DNA of 64,000 nucleotides from Margaritispora aquatica (GCA_007644065.1 VJWN01000010.1:310001-374000), one strand, 5' to 3'; shown: positions 1 to 12,795, numbered from the stretch's first letter. The notes: a model not told the origin generated them from the sequence alone. Translations and numbers: made by a program.

Positions 1-25
1 TATCAAATTTGCTAATATTGAGTAG

Positions 26-836
26 ATTGATGGGGTACTGCCATATATCGATTGGGCAATTTCCAAGGGATTCGGCGTCATTGATGTAAACGTACCGCAA
101 ACTCTTGTTGAACCAACCGACGCAGAACCTACCCAACCAAAGTCAACAGAAACCGAGCTTGAAGCACAGACTAAGCAGTTGCTTTGCTTCCTATGGGACA
201 ACTATCTCGAGACCTCGCGCGGAAGTATCACACTCATGGGTGTAGGCGACTCTTTCCTTGCCATTAAACAACTTCTCCTCGCCCGAAGTAAGCTTTACTC
301 TCTCAAATCCTAAAGTACATTCAACTGACTACCTAGGCGCACGATTCCGCGTTCCTGCCGTTGTTTCTTTCTTGTCTGGCAACCTCCGGCCCGTCAGATC
401 AGAATCAGACGAAGGCCTCTCAGTATGGTATAAGAACAGCTCCCGCATTTACGTCTCCCCTGAGCATGCTTGCTGGACCGATGAATCGTCTGCACGGAGG
501 GTTCGCAAGAATCGTTTCGGGCACGTGATTCGAGGCGACATTCCATTGGGCAGGAACGATAACGGCGTTGGCGCTATGCTGAAACGCTACCAAGGCGAGA
601 CTGTGGAGTGGATTATGAAGAAAGTGGCGGAGTGGGATGAGGCTAATGTGCGGAGTTTGGACGATACGGAGGAAGATGAGGATAGTAGTGGTGTCGAGGC
701 GGGGAAGAAGGACGGGAAGAGTGTGAGTAGGGATGAGGATGTTGAGATGGGTGACGGGGGGAGTGGGGAGCTGGATGGTAGTAGGAGGGGGGTGATGTTA
801 AGTTCGAGGGCGCCGGTAAGTGCCGTTTCGACGTGA
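26..836 (+). CDS. hda1: HDA1-type histone deacetylase, 3' part (Arb2 domain)
   Basis: This is the C-terminal end of a class II histone deacetylase, the catalytic subunit of the nuclear HDA1 complex; the catalytic part lies left of the window. An exon opens after an acceptor (…GAGTAG) at 25, runs to 287, and is joined across a 49-nt intron (288-336, GTAAGC…CTAG) to an exon ending at the TGA at 834-836. The join is in frame and removes a stop codon. Conserved Arb2-domain blocks are visible: VDWAISKGFGVIDVN, LMGVGDSFLAIKQLL, and after the intron SGNLRPVRSESDEGLSVWYK and HACWTDE. The last 60 or so residues are acidic and low-complexity. Family recognition is confident; only the terminal third of the protein is present. 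Confidence 0.85.
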
Positions 837-2645
837 GAGATAGGAGGTGTGGTGTGCATGTGGGTGGTGGATAGAAGGATAGTGGAAAGGACCAGGATGT
901 GAAGAGACGCTTGTATATTTGTTCTGTACGTCAATGGCAGTGAGAGGGGAAAGATGGCAGAGAAAGCAGAGAGCAAAGGATAAACAAAGCCGTGTATGAG
1001 TTATCGCATCGAGGGGTTATCGAGACAATGAATTGGAGATTAGCCATGGTTTCGCTTCCGCCTTTCTGTATCCTCGAACTTGGTGGAGATTGTGGGATGA
1101 ATATGAAATTTCGTTGTTTGGCCGCGCTATGGGATTTGGGAGGTTCAGTTCTATTATTCGTAAGTACGCGGATTTTCTTGGCTCGATTGGGGTGCTAGTG
1201 ACGTTGAGATTGGGAATGGGATTGTGATTTGGTTGTGAGGCAATGGGGATGGCTCAAGAAGAACAAGCGACGAGGACCTTGAAGCCATTAGATTTCGCTG
1301 TCAACTTTCCCCACATGAACTCGTTGCCAACCGCCAGTTTTCGCAAAGCATTACTCGTGATCTTGAGTGACAAAAGTTCAAGAAAAGAAAGGTTTGATGC
1401 ATGAAGCTCTAAACAATATGAAAGTTTACGGTAACTTTTATGGCTGCAAGCTGAATGCTAAAGCGCAACATGGTTGGCCTACCTGCTTAGGGTCACAAAG
1501 CATGTGTTCTTGAAAACTTGATCGTAGAACATGTGAATGACTGGGAAGAGCAGGTTTTTCCATTGTGTTGTATTTATATTGCAATTATTGTTGGAAAGGT
1601 GAATCTACAGTTGCACGTTAGACTTGTGTGAGAAATTTGCAGCATGGCCACTTCACCATTGAAGATGAACTGGTCTGGGAGTTAGAGCTTTAGGTACTTT
1701 GATACATGCATACGGCTCTTGATCAGCGCCTTTTCTTGTTGGTAAAGTCGTTAAGAAAGATCTGGTGAGGCTTTGGCTACTAGAAAGTTACTTCGAGACA
1801 CTCTATACACAAATTTTCCCAGTAAGAACATGAGCAGGCTTGTCTTGTGGGGATACCCCCAAGAGGTCTAAGGACGCTCTCTTAGAATTTCGTATATCTC
1901 GAAGATATTTGGCACCCCAATTGGTTTTGCTAAATTGTTTCTCCTTCCCCAAACTCAAAACATATTCTTCATCTCAAGTCTCCAAGACTTTGTCAATCTC
2001 TAAGTCCTCAAAGTAATCATCAAACGCTCTGAAGACCTCAAGCTCTCTGCCCCTATCGTGATGAAGAAGTGTATGGAAGCGTGATAAGCGAGGCAGGCAT
2101 TTTTATTTAGAATCAAAGTCGAGTTCATCTCTACCAGTAAGGCGAATCAGTTCAGCTCTAGCAGGATCAAATTCAAGATTAAAGAAGATCTCGGTACCCG
2201 AATCTTTAGATTTTTTTCAATTTGTTCATTCCAATGAAATCGAGAATTGAAACGAATAGCTGAGGTAGCAACATATCCATCCACCCAATTCTCTGATCTG
2301 ATCTGATCTATCAATCTGAGCCTCATCTTTAGGTCTGACTTTATCTTCAAAGATCTGAAGTAAGTTACATCCGATCTACTATTTTCGAGACCGAGGGTAG
2401 AAACAGAAGTCTTTCCAACAACACTAATAACACCATCCAGGATTACTCTAAGCCTCCGAGATCCAGGTCTACATCGAGACACGGCCAGTAAAAACCGACT
2501 ACCTATCTCTGAGGCTCAAAATTTCAACTCAGTTCTTGCCCTGCGAGCTGAATCTCTCCTTAAGCCTAACAGGCTCAATCCCAACCACCCAGACGACAAT
2601 TACTTCTACTCGCTGTCACCAGTGATTGAGCTGAAAGCCAAACAA
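837..2645. other. Gene-free stretch
   Basis: The stretch holds hda1 3' flank and AT-moderate sequence with only short chance reading frames. From about 2360 to 2687 one plus-strand frame stays open and may be an upstream exon of the next gene. I see no RNA gene or element. Confidence 0.5.
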
Positions 2646-4123
2646 TGGACAAGCACACCTTCGTTGCTATATCTAAGGATCGAGTCGGTAATCCAAACAA
2701 GGTATTAATGTCTTCAGAGTTATTCTATGCTTCGCTCCAGGATCTCGAAGACAGAAGAAAGAGAGCCGCCGACCCAGAAGGAGAAGGTGAGGCAGGTTCT
2801 TTGAGCAAAAAGCCAAAGATGGACCACAATCCCTTCTACAAGCGCTGGGAAAATGGAGACCTCGATGGACTGGAGCTAAGTCTGGGACTATCTCTTGAAA
2901 ACTACAAGTTATGCTGTGAAGCTCTCCTCACAGATCCAACAACAGACATAACATCAATGATGGTTACCAGGACCTCAGAGGGATTCCTCGCAGTCGTGCC
3001 GAATAGCGATCCAAGAGGCTTGTCCCCCGAACACTTCATCATTATTGGGAATTGCCACAGTGATATTGTAAGTTTGGAAATGCGTGGAAAAACCATAAAC
3101 CATGAGCTTGCCACCCTCATAGAATTGTTCACCCAGACTTCGGACGAAATCGCCATTCCCATATTAGACACATAGTTTCAAGAGGCACCAGCAATGAAGG
3201 ATCTCTCTGTTTTTCGACTTGGAGCAAAGACGGTAGGCGGTGTTCTTGGCTCTGTATACGCTGTTGCAACACTCCAATGGATCCCACAAACCAAGATCGA
3301 TGCTACCATACGAGCTTGCAGACTGATTTCGGAGCTGAATCAAAGGGCTGTCATGCTACGAAAGCGGATACTTAGAGCGACAGCAGAAGCCGAACGAGTC
3401 AATAGGGAAGAGAGAGCCAAGTTTGATATATTGAGATCGGCATGGAAGAGAGAGCAAGCTCCAATCAACAGACCCATTGACGAATTTTTGCGAAAGCGCT
3501 GGCGAGCATGTTTTAAGCCAGTTCCCGACGAGCTGTGGAAGGAAGTGCTCACTATTTTCGCGTCCGCACCATTGATGAAATGGAGCTCAGCTCAAATGAG
3601 AGATGATGTTGTTGCACCAAGATTAGAAGAGATCTACAAAATGTGGACATTCAAAATCTCATCGAAGCCCATCGTCATCTTCATTTGAGGATTTGACCCC
3701 ACAGCCAGCTACCGGAGTTTGTCAACACTCAAATGGCACGTTGGGAGACTTATCACCAGAAACCGTGACCGCCTGCCACGGAACTGGCTAAGACACCAAA
3801 AATCCATAGCTGATTGTGTCTACGCAAATATTCTCGTCTCAATTCCTTACTTGTTACAGTCTGAGCCCGAGGAGTACTTGCCACTACTAGTGCGGTTCGT
3901 TCTCACTACCGGAAATGACAACCTAGAGGAGGTGGAAGAGTCGTCTTTCTCAGAGCATTCAGATCTCGGCTATGTTGGCCGTGATGCCAAACCCGTGGTA
4001 CAGCCCTTGCCCGTAGTGGAGGATGACGACGTTAGCAATAGCTACCGGGGACTTTCGAGGGAAAAGCTGGAGGGCTCAGCTTTGCTTCGACCTATCGTCA
4101 CGAAGCTTGTTGCGGACAATTGA
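2646..4123 (+). CDS. Hypothetical protein, interrupted or multi-exon
   Basis: I do not recognise the product. Three open segments (2645-3175, 3194-3688, 3719-4123) lie in the same reading frame and are separated only by a TAG at 3173-3175 and a TGA at 3686-3688. An upstream open frame without a Met can be joined in phase through a 53-nt GT…AG intron at 2688-2740. The TAG could be removed by a 108-nt GTAAGT…TAG intron (3068-3175), which keeps frame. The TGA could only be removed by a weak GTGGAC…CAG intron (3643-3702). Visible features are a basic motif KKPKMDHNPFYKRW, a Lys/Arg-rich helical middle (residues of the second segment) and an acidic tail. It could be a real spliced gene or a recently inactivated one; the start is not defined. 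Confidence 0.4.
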
Positions 4124-5484
4124 AGAGGTGACGAATGGTTATTTGTGTCTTACACGCCATGGGAGAGGCACTGACTATCGTGCTGCTCATGGGTCGAGAG
4201 CGGTATAGATAGAAGGGGGTGCATTTCGTGATCTGATGCCAGTGGCTGGCTAGCTTGGCATATCGGGAGGTCTTTTGTTTTGCGTCGCATATCATCGCGG
4301 TTGAACTCATTGCATCCAGAGAGACAGATAGACAGGAAGTCAACCTTTGTCCTAGTTCGCTCCAACTCAGCTCTGTGCCCGGCATCCTTTACTCTCATCC
4401 CACATCCTGCATCATGTCCCACCAGTGTAACACACACTAGGACATCCCCTTCCCCACCTCCACACCATCCAAAGACACGGCCCGATACCCCTTGCCTCCT
4501 TCTTAATCATCCCTAAATCCATTACTTTCTCTTCCTGTTCATACTCAAATTCTTCATTGCCAGTATCCCTAGATTGAGGAACACAAAGCACGAGTTTGTG
4601 CTTATATATCTTCCTGCAAATTATGCATTTCTTCCGCTGCATGTAACACATATTTCTTTGGGTCGTGGGTGGATTACAAGCGAAGCAAGGGAGCAGATCA
4701 ATCTCTGCTAGTATAATCCTAACGTAAAGACGTAAAAGTTTGTTTGTATCGCTGTGGGATTGAAATGTTCGTGGTTCGTCTGGCTAACGAGCGGAAAAAT
4801 CCCTTCTATCGAAGTTGAAGAGGGGTTTCAGAATTTGAAAATGAAAACCCTATATCTAACAGGATTCTCGTAGCAAGCGACCTAACAGTATAGATTGGCA
4901 CGTTCGGATCGACTACTGTGCCGCCAGTATCGTATAATTGAGAAGCGAATTTTACGCTAAATATACTCAAAAGAAAGATGTCTATCGCCAACAGCATGGG
5001 AGAAATATTCTAAAACTCCCACTTGTCTTATATAAGAACGATACAACATCTCTATCGTGATCACCGTTGTGGAAAATAAACATACTTTTCAAAAATATCT
5101 CGGGAATCTCACGATCCGTACTGTATCCACAACTCCACATCGAATTCCAGGCTATGCGGCGGAACCGAGTCCTGCCCGAGACATGGAAAAAGGAAACATC
5201 AGGAAATCGCACCACAGCATTGACCAACGCAAGGAACACGATGCTGCTCAATACCCAATTTAGACTAGACAACTTATCTCGAGTTTCTAACAAGCCATAG
5301 CTAAATCCTAACGTCTCAGGTAGGGATGAAAACGCCGACGGCTAAGCTGCCATCCAGACACTTGTCGGTAGCCGAGCTGATCATTCGATGAGTTCGAAAT
5401 CGCATATACTACTGAACGCTGCAATTTTGAAACAACGCTGAACATCTAGAGTTCAAAGTCTATCTTGATTGGAGATGCAAGGGC
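4124..5484. other. Intergenic stretch
   Basis: No supported gene. Minus-strand frames at 4982-5293 and 4806-4997 contain hydrophobic runs that could be remains of a membrane protein, but they lack an ATG start and a convincing splice join. Confidence 0.4.
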
Positions 5485-7064
5485 TCATTCCACAAGGTAG
5501 TCCTCGACTTCAACACCTACACTTCGTCCAATCCCTCTCACGACATCCCAGCCAACCGCCACCCGGTACCTGACGCTTCCATCAAGTATATCCGCCGCAT
5601 TTGCGGGTCCCAGTCTCACTAGCAGCCGCAAACTCGCTAAAGTCGAGATGGCCATCTGAATATCAGCCGATCCACTCGCTGGCACGGGCTTGCCTTTTCC
5701 TTGGTACTTTCCAGTAGCATCAGCATCCTCTTTTATTGAATGAAAGATAGCCAGTAGACGTTCCAGCACGAATGCTTGCGGTCCTAGTAGCTTCCGCGAT
5801 ATCTTTCGATGTTTTGTGACTCCAGGCTTGCGACTAGTAAGAGCTGTTCCACCCCCCTTCTTCCGGCGTTTGGATGCGGCAGCTTTCATGAACAGTAGTT
5901 GATCCGTTTTCGGAGGATTGAATGATGCAAGGTATGCTGCCACGAGGATCAGTCGTGAATAGTATGGAAGTTGTACACCGATGCCCTGGTATTTCGAATT
6001 CTGAGTTGCCACAATGTTCGCAGTCTCTGATAAGGAATTTGAAATGAGACTATGCACAAGGATATTCTCATTCTGGAATAGCGATCGATTGGCCACCATA
6101 AGTTTACTGAACGGAACTGGATCAAGAGAACCGTCTAATATAGGTCGTATGAACTTCGGCCACAGGCGTAAACAAACAGCTTTCAGCGATAAAAGGTCTC
6201 GACCAGAGTGCTTCGCCAGGGACTCCCATGCTGCTGTGCAAAATCGATTCCACGTCTCATTTGTGATCTCCTTTGCATCTTTGCCATCTTTTCCTTTTGG
6301 TAGTAGTGGAGTCGGTACAACCAAGGAAATTATCCTCATCAGTTCAGTTTTTGTATAAGCCGGAAATTCGATACAAGGTACGCCAGGTAAGTGGAGGAAG
6401 TGTGGTCTTGGAGATGTGACAATGAATACTGTAGTAATGTTTGGAATCTATTCAGGTTAGCTGAGATAACTCCAATATCAATTGGACTTACAATCTCTCC
6501 CAACCTTGCCAAGGCTGGTAACATAGTTGGCGGAGCATCTCTCTGGCGATCAATGCCATCAAAAACAAGAACGAATTTCCTATTCCTGTCTTCGGCAGTC
6601 CATTCCTCCAGCAATCTGCCAACCTCGACGGCTAATTGTGCCAGATTCTCGCATCTTGGAATGGATTCTCTGGAGCCTACAGCTGTAGATACCGCTCCTA
6701 GTGTCTGTTCCAAGAGATGTCGTCCTCCAATACATTCAGAACTCCTAATTATTGCGTATGAAAGGCTACCTCTGTGCACGTTTATCCCATTTGTAGAGCC
6801 ATTTGCCTGTTTATCTTCCGACAACCTTTCAAGAAGAGCCTTCGAGATTGCACTTTTTCCAACTGCCTCAAGGCCGTGGAGAACTATATTTCGAGTAGCT
6901 GCACATCTTATCTGATAGACATAGTGAGTATATAGCTGCTGGCTTTTTCGAGATGAACTTACAGAAAGCAAGGTTGCCAGAGAATTTACCTGCTGATCTC
7001 TGCAAGGGAATTGCTTGTAGAGAGAAGATAGGACCAATTCGTTTGGCAAAGCAAATAGAGTCAT
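5485..7064 (-). CDS. ORC5: Origin recognition complex subunit 5
   Basis: This is an AAA+-type subunit of the nuclear origin recognition complex, which marks replication origins and helps load MCM. Three exons: 7064-6963, 6911-6492 and 6447-5485, with introns 6912-6962 (GTAAGT…CAG, 51 nt, stop-free) and 6448-6491 (GTAAGT…TAG). This gives about 494 residues, close to yeast Orc5 (479). The N-terminus has the ORC5 entry FPCRDQQVNSLATLLS. Walker A is GLEAVGKS (residues about 47-54) and the Walker B-like strand FVLVFDGID is near 147-155. The second join restores TVFIVTSPRPHFLHLPG, a conserved ORC5 block. The C-terminal third includes the basic stretch KRRKKGGG and the end GVEVEDYLVE. It is divergent from the Zn2Cys6 gene, with 543 bp between start codons. 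Confidence 0.93.
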
Positions 7065-7607
7065 CTTGTCTGTACAGCTCTATATGTGAATGAAGTCGCG
7101 TTAATATCTTGGGGAGACGCGACCTTCTTTGCTGCCTGAGGCAATAATGACCAGTAAGGCTTTAACTTCCTTGCCATCACCTCAAGTTGGTAAGGTACCG
7201 ATTAATCCCGTGATGGTTGACCCGCATAATGCACTAACACTGACCAGGTCAAGTACGTAAAGCCGTTGGACCTGATTGTCTTTGATGCATTTCATATGCA
7301 CCAGTCCTTTTGTAATCATACCTACTCCTGTGCAGAAACTTGTTTGTCTATGATATCTTGGGATAAAGTACTTTATATTCTACTCTGCCTGTTTGTCGCA
7401 AGCCACTCCATAACGCCTAGTCAGATAGCTATCTCGGCTTGATATCAATCACGTGGGAGTTTTTGACCTTGGATTGTGATACTCTCCTCTTTCAAGGGCA
7501 TAATCGAACAAGTCTCTCGAGACTATTCGAATGTATGTTTGACTCAAGCAGCAAAACCAGCTTATGATCCGATCCGACGATAGGATTTGAAGCTTTTAGG
7601 CGACACC
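7065..7607. promoter_or_regulatory. Bidirectional promoter region
   Basis: This 543-bp spacer separates the divergent starts of ORC5 and the Zn2Cys6 regulator. It must hold both promoters. I see no clear TATA element or operator. Confidence 0.4.
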
Positions 7608-8908
7608 ATGACAGCAGACTTTGTCACTAAACGACCTCACAAAAAGTCAAGGGGAGGATGCCTGACTTGCAAGACTAGGAAAGTCAAGGTGAAGTCGTCT
7701 GTCTGGTTATAGTTGCAAATACTGACTTTCAACAGTGCAATGAAGCACAGCCAATTTGCCAATTCTGCGCAAAGAGAAATCTGAGTTGTGTCTACCCTTC
7801 AAAACCCTCGCGATCGGTTGCTTCGCCATCATCAGCATCCTCGTCCTCCTCATCCTCCTCCTCCTCATCAGAATCTAGCAGTGATTCTAACTCTAGAGAG
7901 ACCACTCCAGCGGAAGAATTACGATTCGAGGATGTAGCTTCTTCCTGGCAGCTCATGGCTGCACCGATGCCGCAAATCATGACCGCTGCTGGTAATCTTT
8001 CTATCAAGGATCTTCGCATGCTGCATCAATGGTCGACAGCCACAGCAGGCAATGTTGCTATTGGTGATAGATCAAGAAATACTCTTTTGATTGCGGTGCC
8101 TCAGCTTGCATTTGAAAACACTTTCCTGCTCAATGGAATCTTGGGTATTGCATCACTCCAAGTGCAACGAGAATGTCCTGGATCCGAGGTTGCGAGACGG
8201 GAAACGAGCATGTATCGAGTCAAAGCAGTTAGCGAATATCGGCGAGCCTTGTCACATATCAAGCCGGGAGCAAATAACTACGAGGCAGCTTTGATCATGT
8301 CTATTTTACTTGTCGTTCTCTACTCGGATTCTGAGGAGCTAGGTGAAGGCGACCTGCTCATCTTAAACTGGCTTGTTCTATATCGTGGCCTTAGCGCGAT
8401 GATGTCCGTTGAAGAACCGGACTACATCGCATCGTTGAGCGTATTCCCGATATTCCAGCGTGAAGTTAATTCGTTGAGCACACGGCCTGCCATCCCACGA
8501 ATACTTGTTGAAATGCTCTCCGAGATACATCCGCTTGATCCAGACTACGTAATGCTCGAACACTGGTGTCGAGTACTGGATGCTCTTGGCATGCTTTACG
8601 CTGGCTTGCAGCAAGAAGGGCTCACCCCTGCCTTTTATGTGCGAATAGTTGCGTGGCCATCATATACAACACAACAATTTACGAATTCTGCGGTGGAAAG
8701 ACGACCAAGAGTTCTTGTGTTGCTGACATATTATCTCTCGTTTCTCAAGCTCATTCAGGGTCTATGGTGGACTAAGGGCATTCCAGAAAGAGAAATCAAA
8801 GCCATTGCTCAAATGGTGGGACCGAAGTGGCATAAATATATGCAAATTCCATTACAGATAGCAGACATAAAAGATCCTCAAGAAATGGCAAGACTGCTCC
8901 TCAGCTGA
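7608..8908 (+). CDS. Zn2Cys6 transcription factor, sterol-uptake-control-like
   Basis: This is a nuclear binuclear-zinc-cluster regulator. The start codon at 7608 begins a 27-codon exon, and a 47-nt intron (7689-7735, GTGAAG…CAG with ACTGAC branch) lies inside the zinc cluster. Splicing yields the six cysteines C18, C21, C28, C35, C38 and C45 in the spacing CX2CX6CX6CX2CX6C. A basic lead-in (KRPHKKSRGG) comes before and a serine-rich linker follows at about residues 53-75. The rest (about 300 residues, total 417) has the pattern seen in UPC2/ECM22-like fungal regulators: LHQWSTATA, then VPQLAFENTFLLNGILGIASLQV. Targets cannot be told from the sequence; the neighbouring ORC5 gives no clue. The family call is solid; the sterol link is only by resemblance. 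Confidence 0.85.
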
Positions 8909-10393
8909 GAGGCCGAATCCAAACACTCCGTCATCTAGTCTCAGACACACACCTTTTCTGGTTACGTTACGAAGATACTGTGAGTCGGATGCAATTATTG
9001 GGGTATCCTTGAGGTCTTCTCCACCTTCGTTCTTGACTCTTCAGTCTTTTCACTATAATACGACCGAGAAGATATATCCAGGCTCTGCTATCATCCACGA
9101 CCATTCAGCGATTGGATCGTCTTTGCAGCTCACAATGTAATGCCAACAAACCAGCAGACTTGGTTCTCTTCTGTCAATTTGGAAGATGTTCGACCTTTCA
9201 GCGTCCAACATGCCTACCTCGTCAAGTCGGCAAATCGGGCAGGACAACCTTACTTAGTTATAGCCTATGCTTCATGAGTTCCAACATTGAAACAACCCGG
9301 GACACATTAACTCTTCTAGCGCCATCAAGTCACTGGCTAAACTCCGCAGCTAGGGATTCCTTCATCTTACTTCAAGCATTCAAAGGTGTCGTGGAACTTC
9401 TTAACGACGTTCACGAAGCTTCGGAACTGGACAACGGTTACGGCTTGATATGGCCAATATCTAGTTTTCAGCAGCATGGAAACATCAAACACATGACAAG
9501 CTTTCGCAGTAAGCAAGCAAGCAAGCGACGGCTTCTATCCACGGAATTCAACGAGATCAATACCTGCCAAAGTTACAACTCAATTTAATCAACCCAAAAT
9601 TATCTATCTTCCACAGGGTACGAGCCAAGTACTGCCTGCCTAGCTCATTTAGCAGACTTGGGTTCCATACTCGAATTTTGAACTTCACGGCTTGAGGGAT
9701 GTCTAGACACGCAGCACTTCGCATATCGAGATTAGCGAGATGATATTCAAGCCATCCATAGCTTACTCAATCGACTCTCTATGGATAAGAAGATAAGCCA
9801 AGAAGCAAGCGGGACACCAGCAGATCGTTTTCAAAGGGGGAGAGAAAGAAAAAGGCGACAGAATAGGGAGAGCAAGCCCAGCTAAGCAAAGCGATAATCA
9901 CTTCTTGCAAACAAAGTATTCCCTTTAGCATATATGTGATTCCATTTTGGATTTTCGATCAAACCATAATCAATTCCCTCCAACATATTACAATTTACGC
10001 AATCTTCAACCAGAAATCCGTACTACGTAATAAGAATTATCCTTGTCAATTTCAGTCTCAAATCCCCTACACTCACTTTACACCTCACGTTACCCACTAG
10101 CAAGTACACCCATCTAACATCAGCACCACTCCAATTTGATCATATTCACTACATGAAACAAAACACAAAGGAGCAGTCCTTTCGTCCCCCGCTCATTTTC
10201 TGCTTAAGCAATTGTTTTCACCTATTATCATGGTTATTCTCATCCATTTAACGAGGCCCGGGTCACTTTGATTCTTAGTTTTCAGTTTAATATCACTTTG
10301 TTCACTTTGTACCCCATACTCACTGCTCCGCTCGTCGCATAAATTGATTATCTATTTTACATAAAAAATTATTCCTTGTAGCACCAAATGTGG
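8909..10393. other. Intergenic stretch
   Basis: No supported gene. A 158-codon plus frame at 9112-9588 starts with TTG and shows no domain. The right half (9880-10380) is pyrimidine/A-rich non-coding DNA. Confidence 0.45.
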
Positions 10394-12705
10394 CTAAGAG
10401 GAAACAGACTCATTGTGTTTCTCCGCATGGCAAAAGTGGTGCCTACATACCATAGTAGTGCATTCCTGCGGTTGATTCTGCCTCTTTATTATTGACCATC
10501 TGGAATTTCGGTGTATGGCTATAAGCACTTCATTAGCGCGCATCCACACATCCCCGCATTCACTCCTCGTGAAACCCCGATCCTTCCATCGCCCATGAAG
10601 CAAGAGCCAAAAAGCAGAACAGAGACCAGAAAACTCACCCAATCAGCAATAGCCATCCATCCAAATCCCACATGCTGATCATCAAACAACAACTTCACCC
10701 TATAGTCCTCCGGGCTCGCAGGCGGGGTTGCGGGTGGGCCATCGATCTGACCGTCCGACTTCTCATCGAGCCCTGGGGTGATATCTATAGCATAAGGTAT
10801 CGGGAATTGATGCAGCTCTAGTCCCCTGAGAGGCTGCTTTCCGTGAACGCCTTTGATGGAGGTGCCATAACTGGTTAGCCTCCAGTGCTTCGGCATGACT
10901 ATACTCACTCAAACTCAAAATCAAAGGATTAGATCGCAACTGCGACTAAATTGACGAACAGAGTAGATTCAAACTCACCTCCTTTCATAAGGAAATCATC
11001 AGGCTCTTTCTCTATTTCCAATCTTCTTTTCTTCTGCTCCTCTTTCATTCCTCCTTTCTTTTGCTCTTCTTCCATTCTTTTTTTCCTTTCTGTGATTTCT
11101 ATATCAAAGGCATTCACCCAACATTCCGCTTCCGCTGTCAAAAAGGCGATCGAAGGCCGGTCTCTAGGATCATAGGCTAAACAGCTGCAGAGGAAAGTTA
11201 TAAGTCGGCTACTGTATGTGAATTTGCCGAGATCGAATATTATATCTGGCCGACCAACTGAGACGATATCGTTGTAGGTCTCCATGTTTGGGTGAGAGAA
11301 GCCAACCTTCCTACCCATAGCTGTCTCAGCCTTATCTTCGTTTAACATAAGCTCGTCTGAGCGTTGATTAGCTTGAAACTGGTCTGGGCAAATTGCGACT
11401 CTTATGGGGGAAGTAGATCTTACGCACAAAGCATTACACCCATCGAAAAGATGCCTGTTCGGCCTATTTTCAAATTAGCATTTGAATGGAAGTTTTGGGA
11501 ATGAAACTTTATATCTCAAGACTGTGAAGCCAGGAGAAGTGATATGCGTACCATCAATAGCGCGATGAGGATGCTTGTCATAATATTGTTCCTGCATACT
11601 GTCAGCAACGACACAGCCAATCATCAACGAAATCCTGGGAGAACTTACGGGAGCAACTAAAGGACAGTAAGTGAGATATTTTTCACTAGATACGAAGAGC
11701 AAGAATTTCAACAGCTTGATTGAACAAGGGATTGAACAGGGTCGACTTACAATAAGGAGGAGTTCCACGCCATGAAGCAATATTGCGCCATCGCTTAGAC
11801 ATTAATCTGGGTTTCGTGTCGCTATATCTTGGACATCTACAACGATCAACATCAATGGCGAGCACAAATACTTTACAGACTTACGTGAGAGCCATTCCAA
11901 AGTCTGTTAACTTCATCGGTTCCACTAAAGACATTAAAATAGTCTCTCGAACATGGGAAGGACAACGACTAACTTCTCCTATGCTCATTCCCGTCTTTCG
12001 TACCAACAAGCGCTGCGTTTGTCAGCCAATTTACGCTTCTCGACGGTGAGTTCAAAGACGCACTATTCTCTGGCTTCATATCAAGGTGTGCTATTGGTTT
12101 TCCCCACATAGCTTTTTCTTCCTCATCGAGTTCGAGATCTTCACTGCCTTGCTCGAGCACAAGCAAAGCTTTACACATACAAAGTGCTAATCTCCAGATC
12201 CACTCCTCGCTTGGTCGTGTGAAATTCACTTGCAGGTGCCTTTGCACGTCGTACAGATTTCCTCCCGCACAATATTCGAGGTATATCCGGCATACCTTGA
12301 GCTCATGGTCGTAGAAACGTTCGGGCTCTGGTTCAAACGGTATAGGATCCCTGGTGTAACTGGTCCCTGAGCCACCACTGCGTACATATCAGTAAGGATG
12401 CACCCCACGAAAGAAAGCGCAATCACGTACTCTCTGTGAAACCCCTTATACAGCTTTATGATATGATTTGTACCAGTTCCCGTAATCTGCCTCAGGAGCT
12501 TACTTTCCCATTCCATAAAGTTCTTCTCGAGATGGCTTCCGGACGTTTGCTTAATAGCCATATGCGCGGGCATCTCTGGATCGCGCCCAAGATATTTCCA
12601 GAGCCCAACTAGGCCATACTCTCCGACTCCAAGGATTTTCCTAGGCACCCACTCGCCTGATGCCACTAGACGCAAATTAGCTTCATTGCGTAAAGGAGGT
12701 AACAT
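10394..12705 (-). CDS. Protein kinase domain protein, ten exons
   Basis: A eukaryotic-type protein kinase. My model has exons 12705-12431, 12377-12064, 11945-11885, 11836-11751, 11656-11649, 11591-11552, 11463-11428, 11383-10979, 10898-10639 and 10582-10394. These sum to 558 codons (557 residues) with every join in phase. Kinase landmarks follow in order: glycine loop ILGVGEYGLVGLW, lysine in MAIKQ, helix-C glutamate region EWESKLLRQI, hinge RIYLEYCAGGNLYD, catalytic HLDMKPEN (Leu replaces the usual Arg), LTDFGMA, activation segment WRGTPPYFAPEQYY, and CLAYDPRDRPS near the domain end. A 250-residue tail carries a KKR/E-rich helix and no known domain. An upstream ATG at 12795 could add 18 residues, but only through a 36-nt intron. 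The substrate is unknown. Confidence 0.8.
11649..11656 (-). other. 8-nt microexon of the kinase gene
   Basis: Eight coding bases lie between two introns (11657-11750, 94 nt; 11592-11648, 57 nt). Both introns have GTAAGT donors and YAG acceptors. Together with flanking bases they encode Phe-Ala-Pro of the APE motif. Without them the motif is lost and the frame shifts. Confidence 0.7.
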
Positions 12706-12795
12706 ATCTAAGATGACTTAGTAATCGACAAACCACCTACTACTTGGCCATTTCTTGGACCGCTCAAGCCACTGTTCCTGCCTGAACTCGGTCAT

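Noticed and set aside
4806..5293. Possible membrane-protein exons on the minus strand
   Set aside because: Hydrophobic segments are suggestive, but there is no ATG in frame and no splice join that I could defend.
6391..6915. 174-codon plus-strand frame
   Set aside because: Antisense of ORC5 exon 2 and its second intron; ORC5 motifs are clear on the minus strand.
9112..9588. 158-codon plus-strand frame
   Set aside because: Begins with TTG, has no recognisable domain, and its composition looks like translated non-coding DNA.
11475..11780. 101-codon minus-strand frame
   Set aside because: It reads through two introns of the kinase gene; the short exons inside it are used in the spliced model instead.
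12708..12795. Upstream first exon of the kinase (ATG 12795)
   Set aside because: The join is in phase, but the intron would be only 36 nt, below the usual fungal minimum; kept as an alternative rather than the main model.
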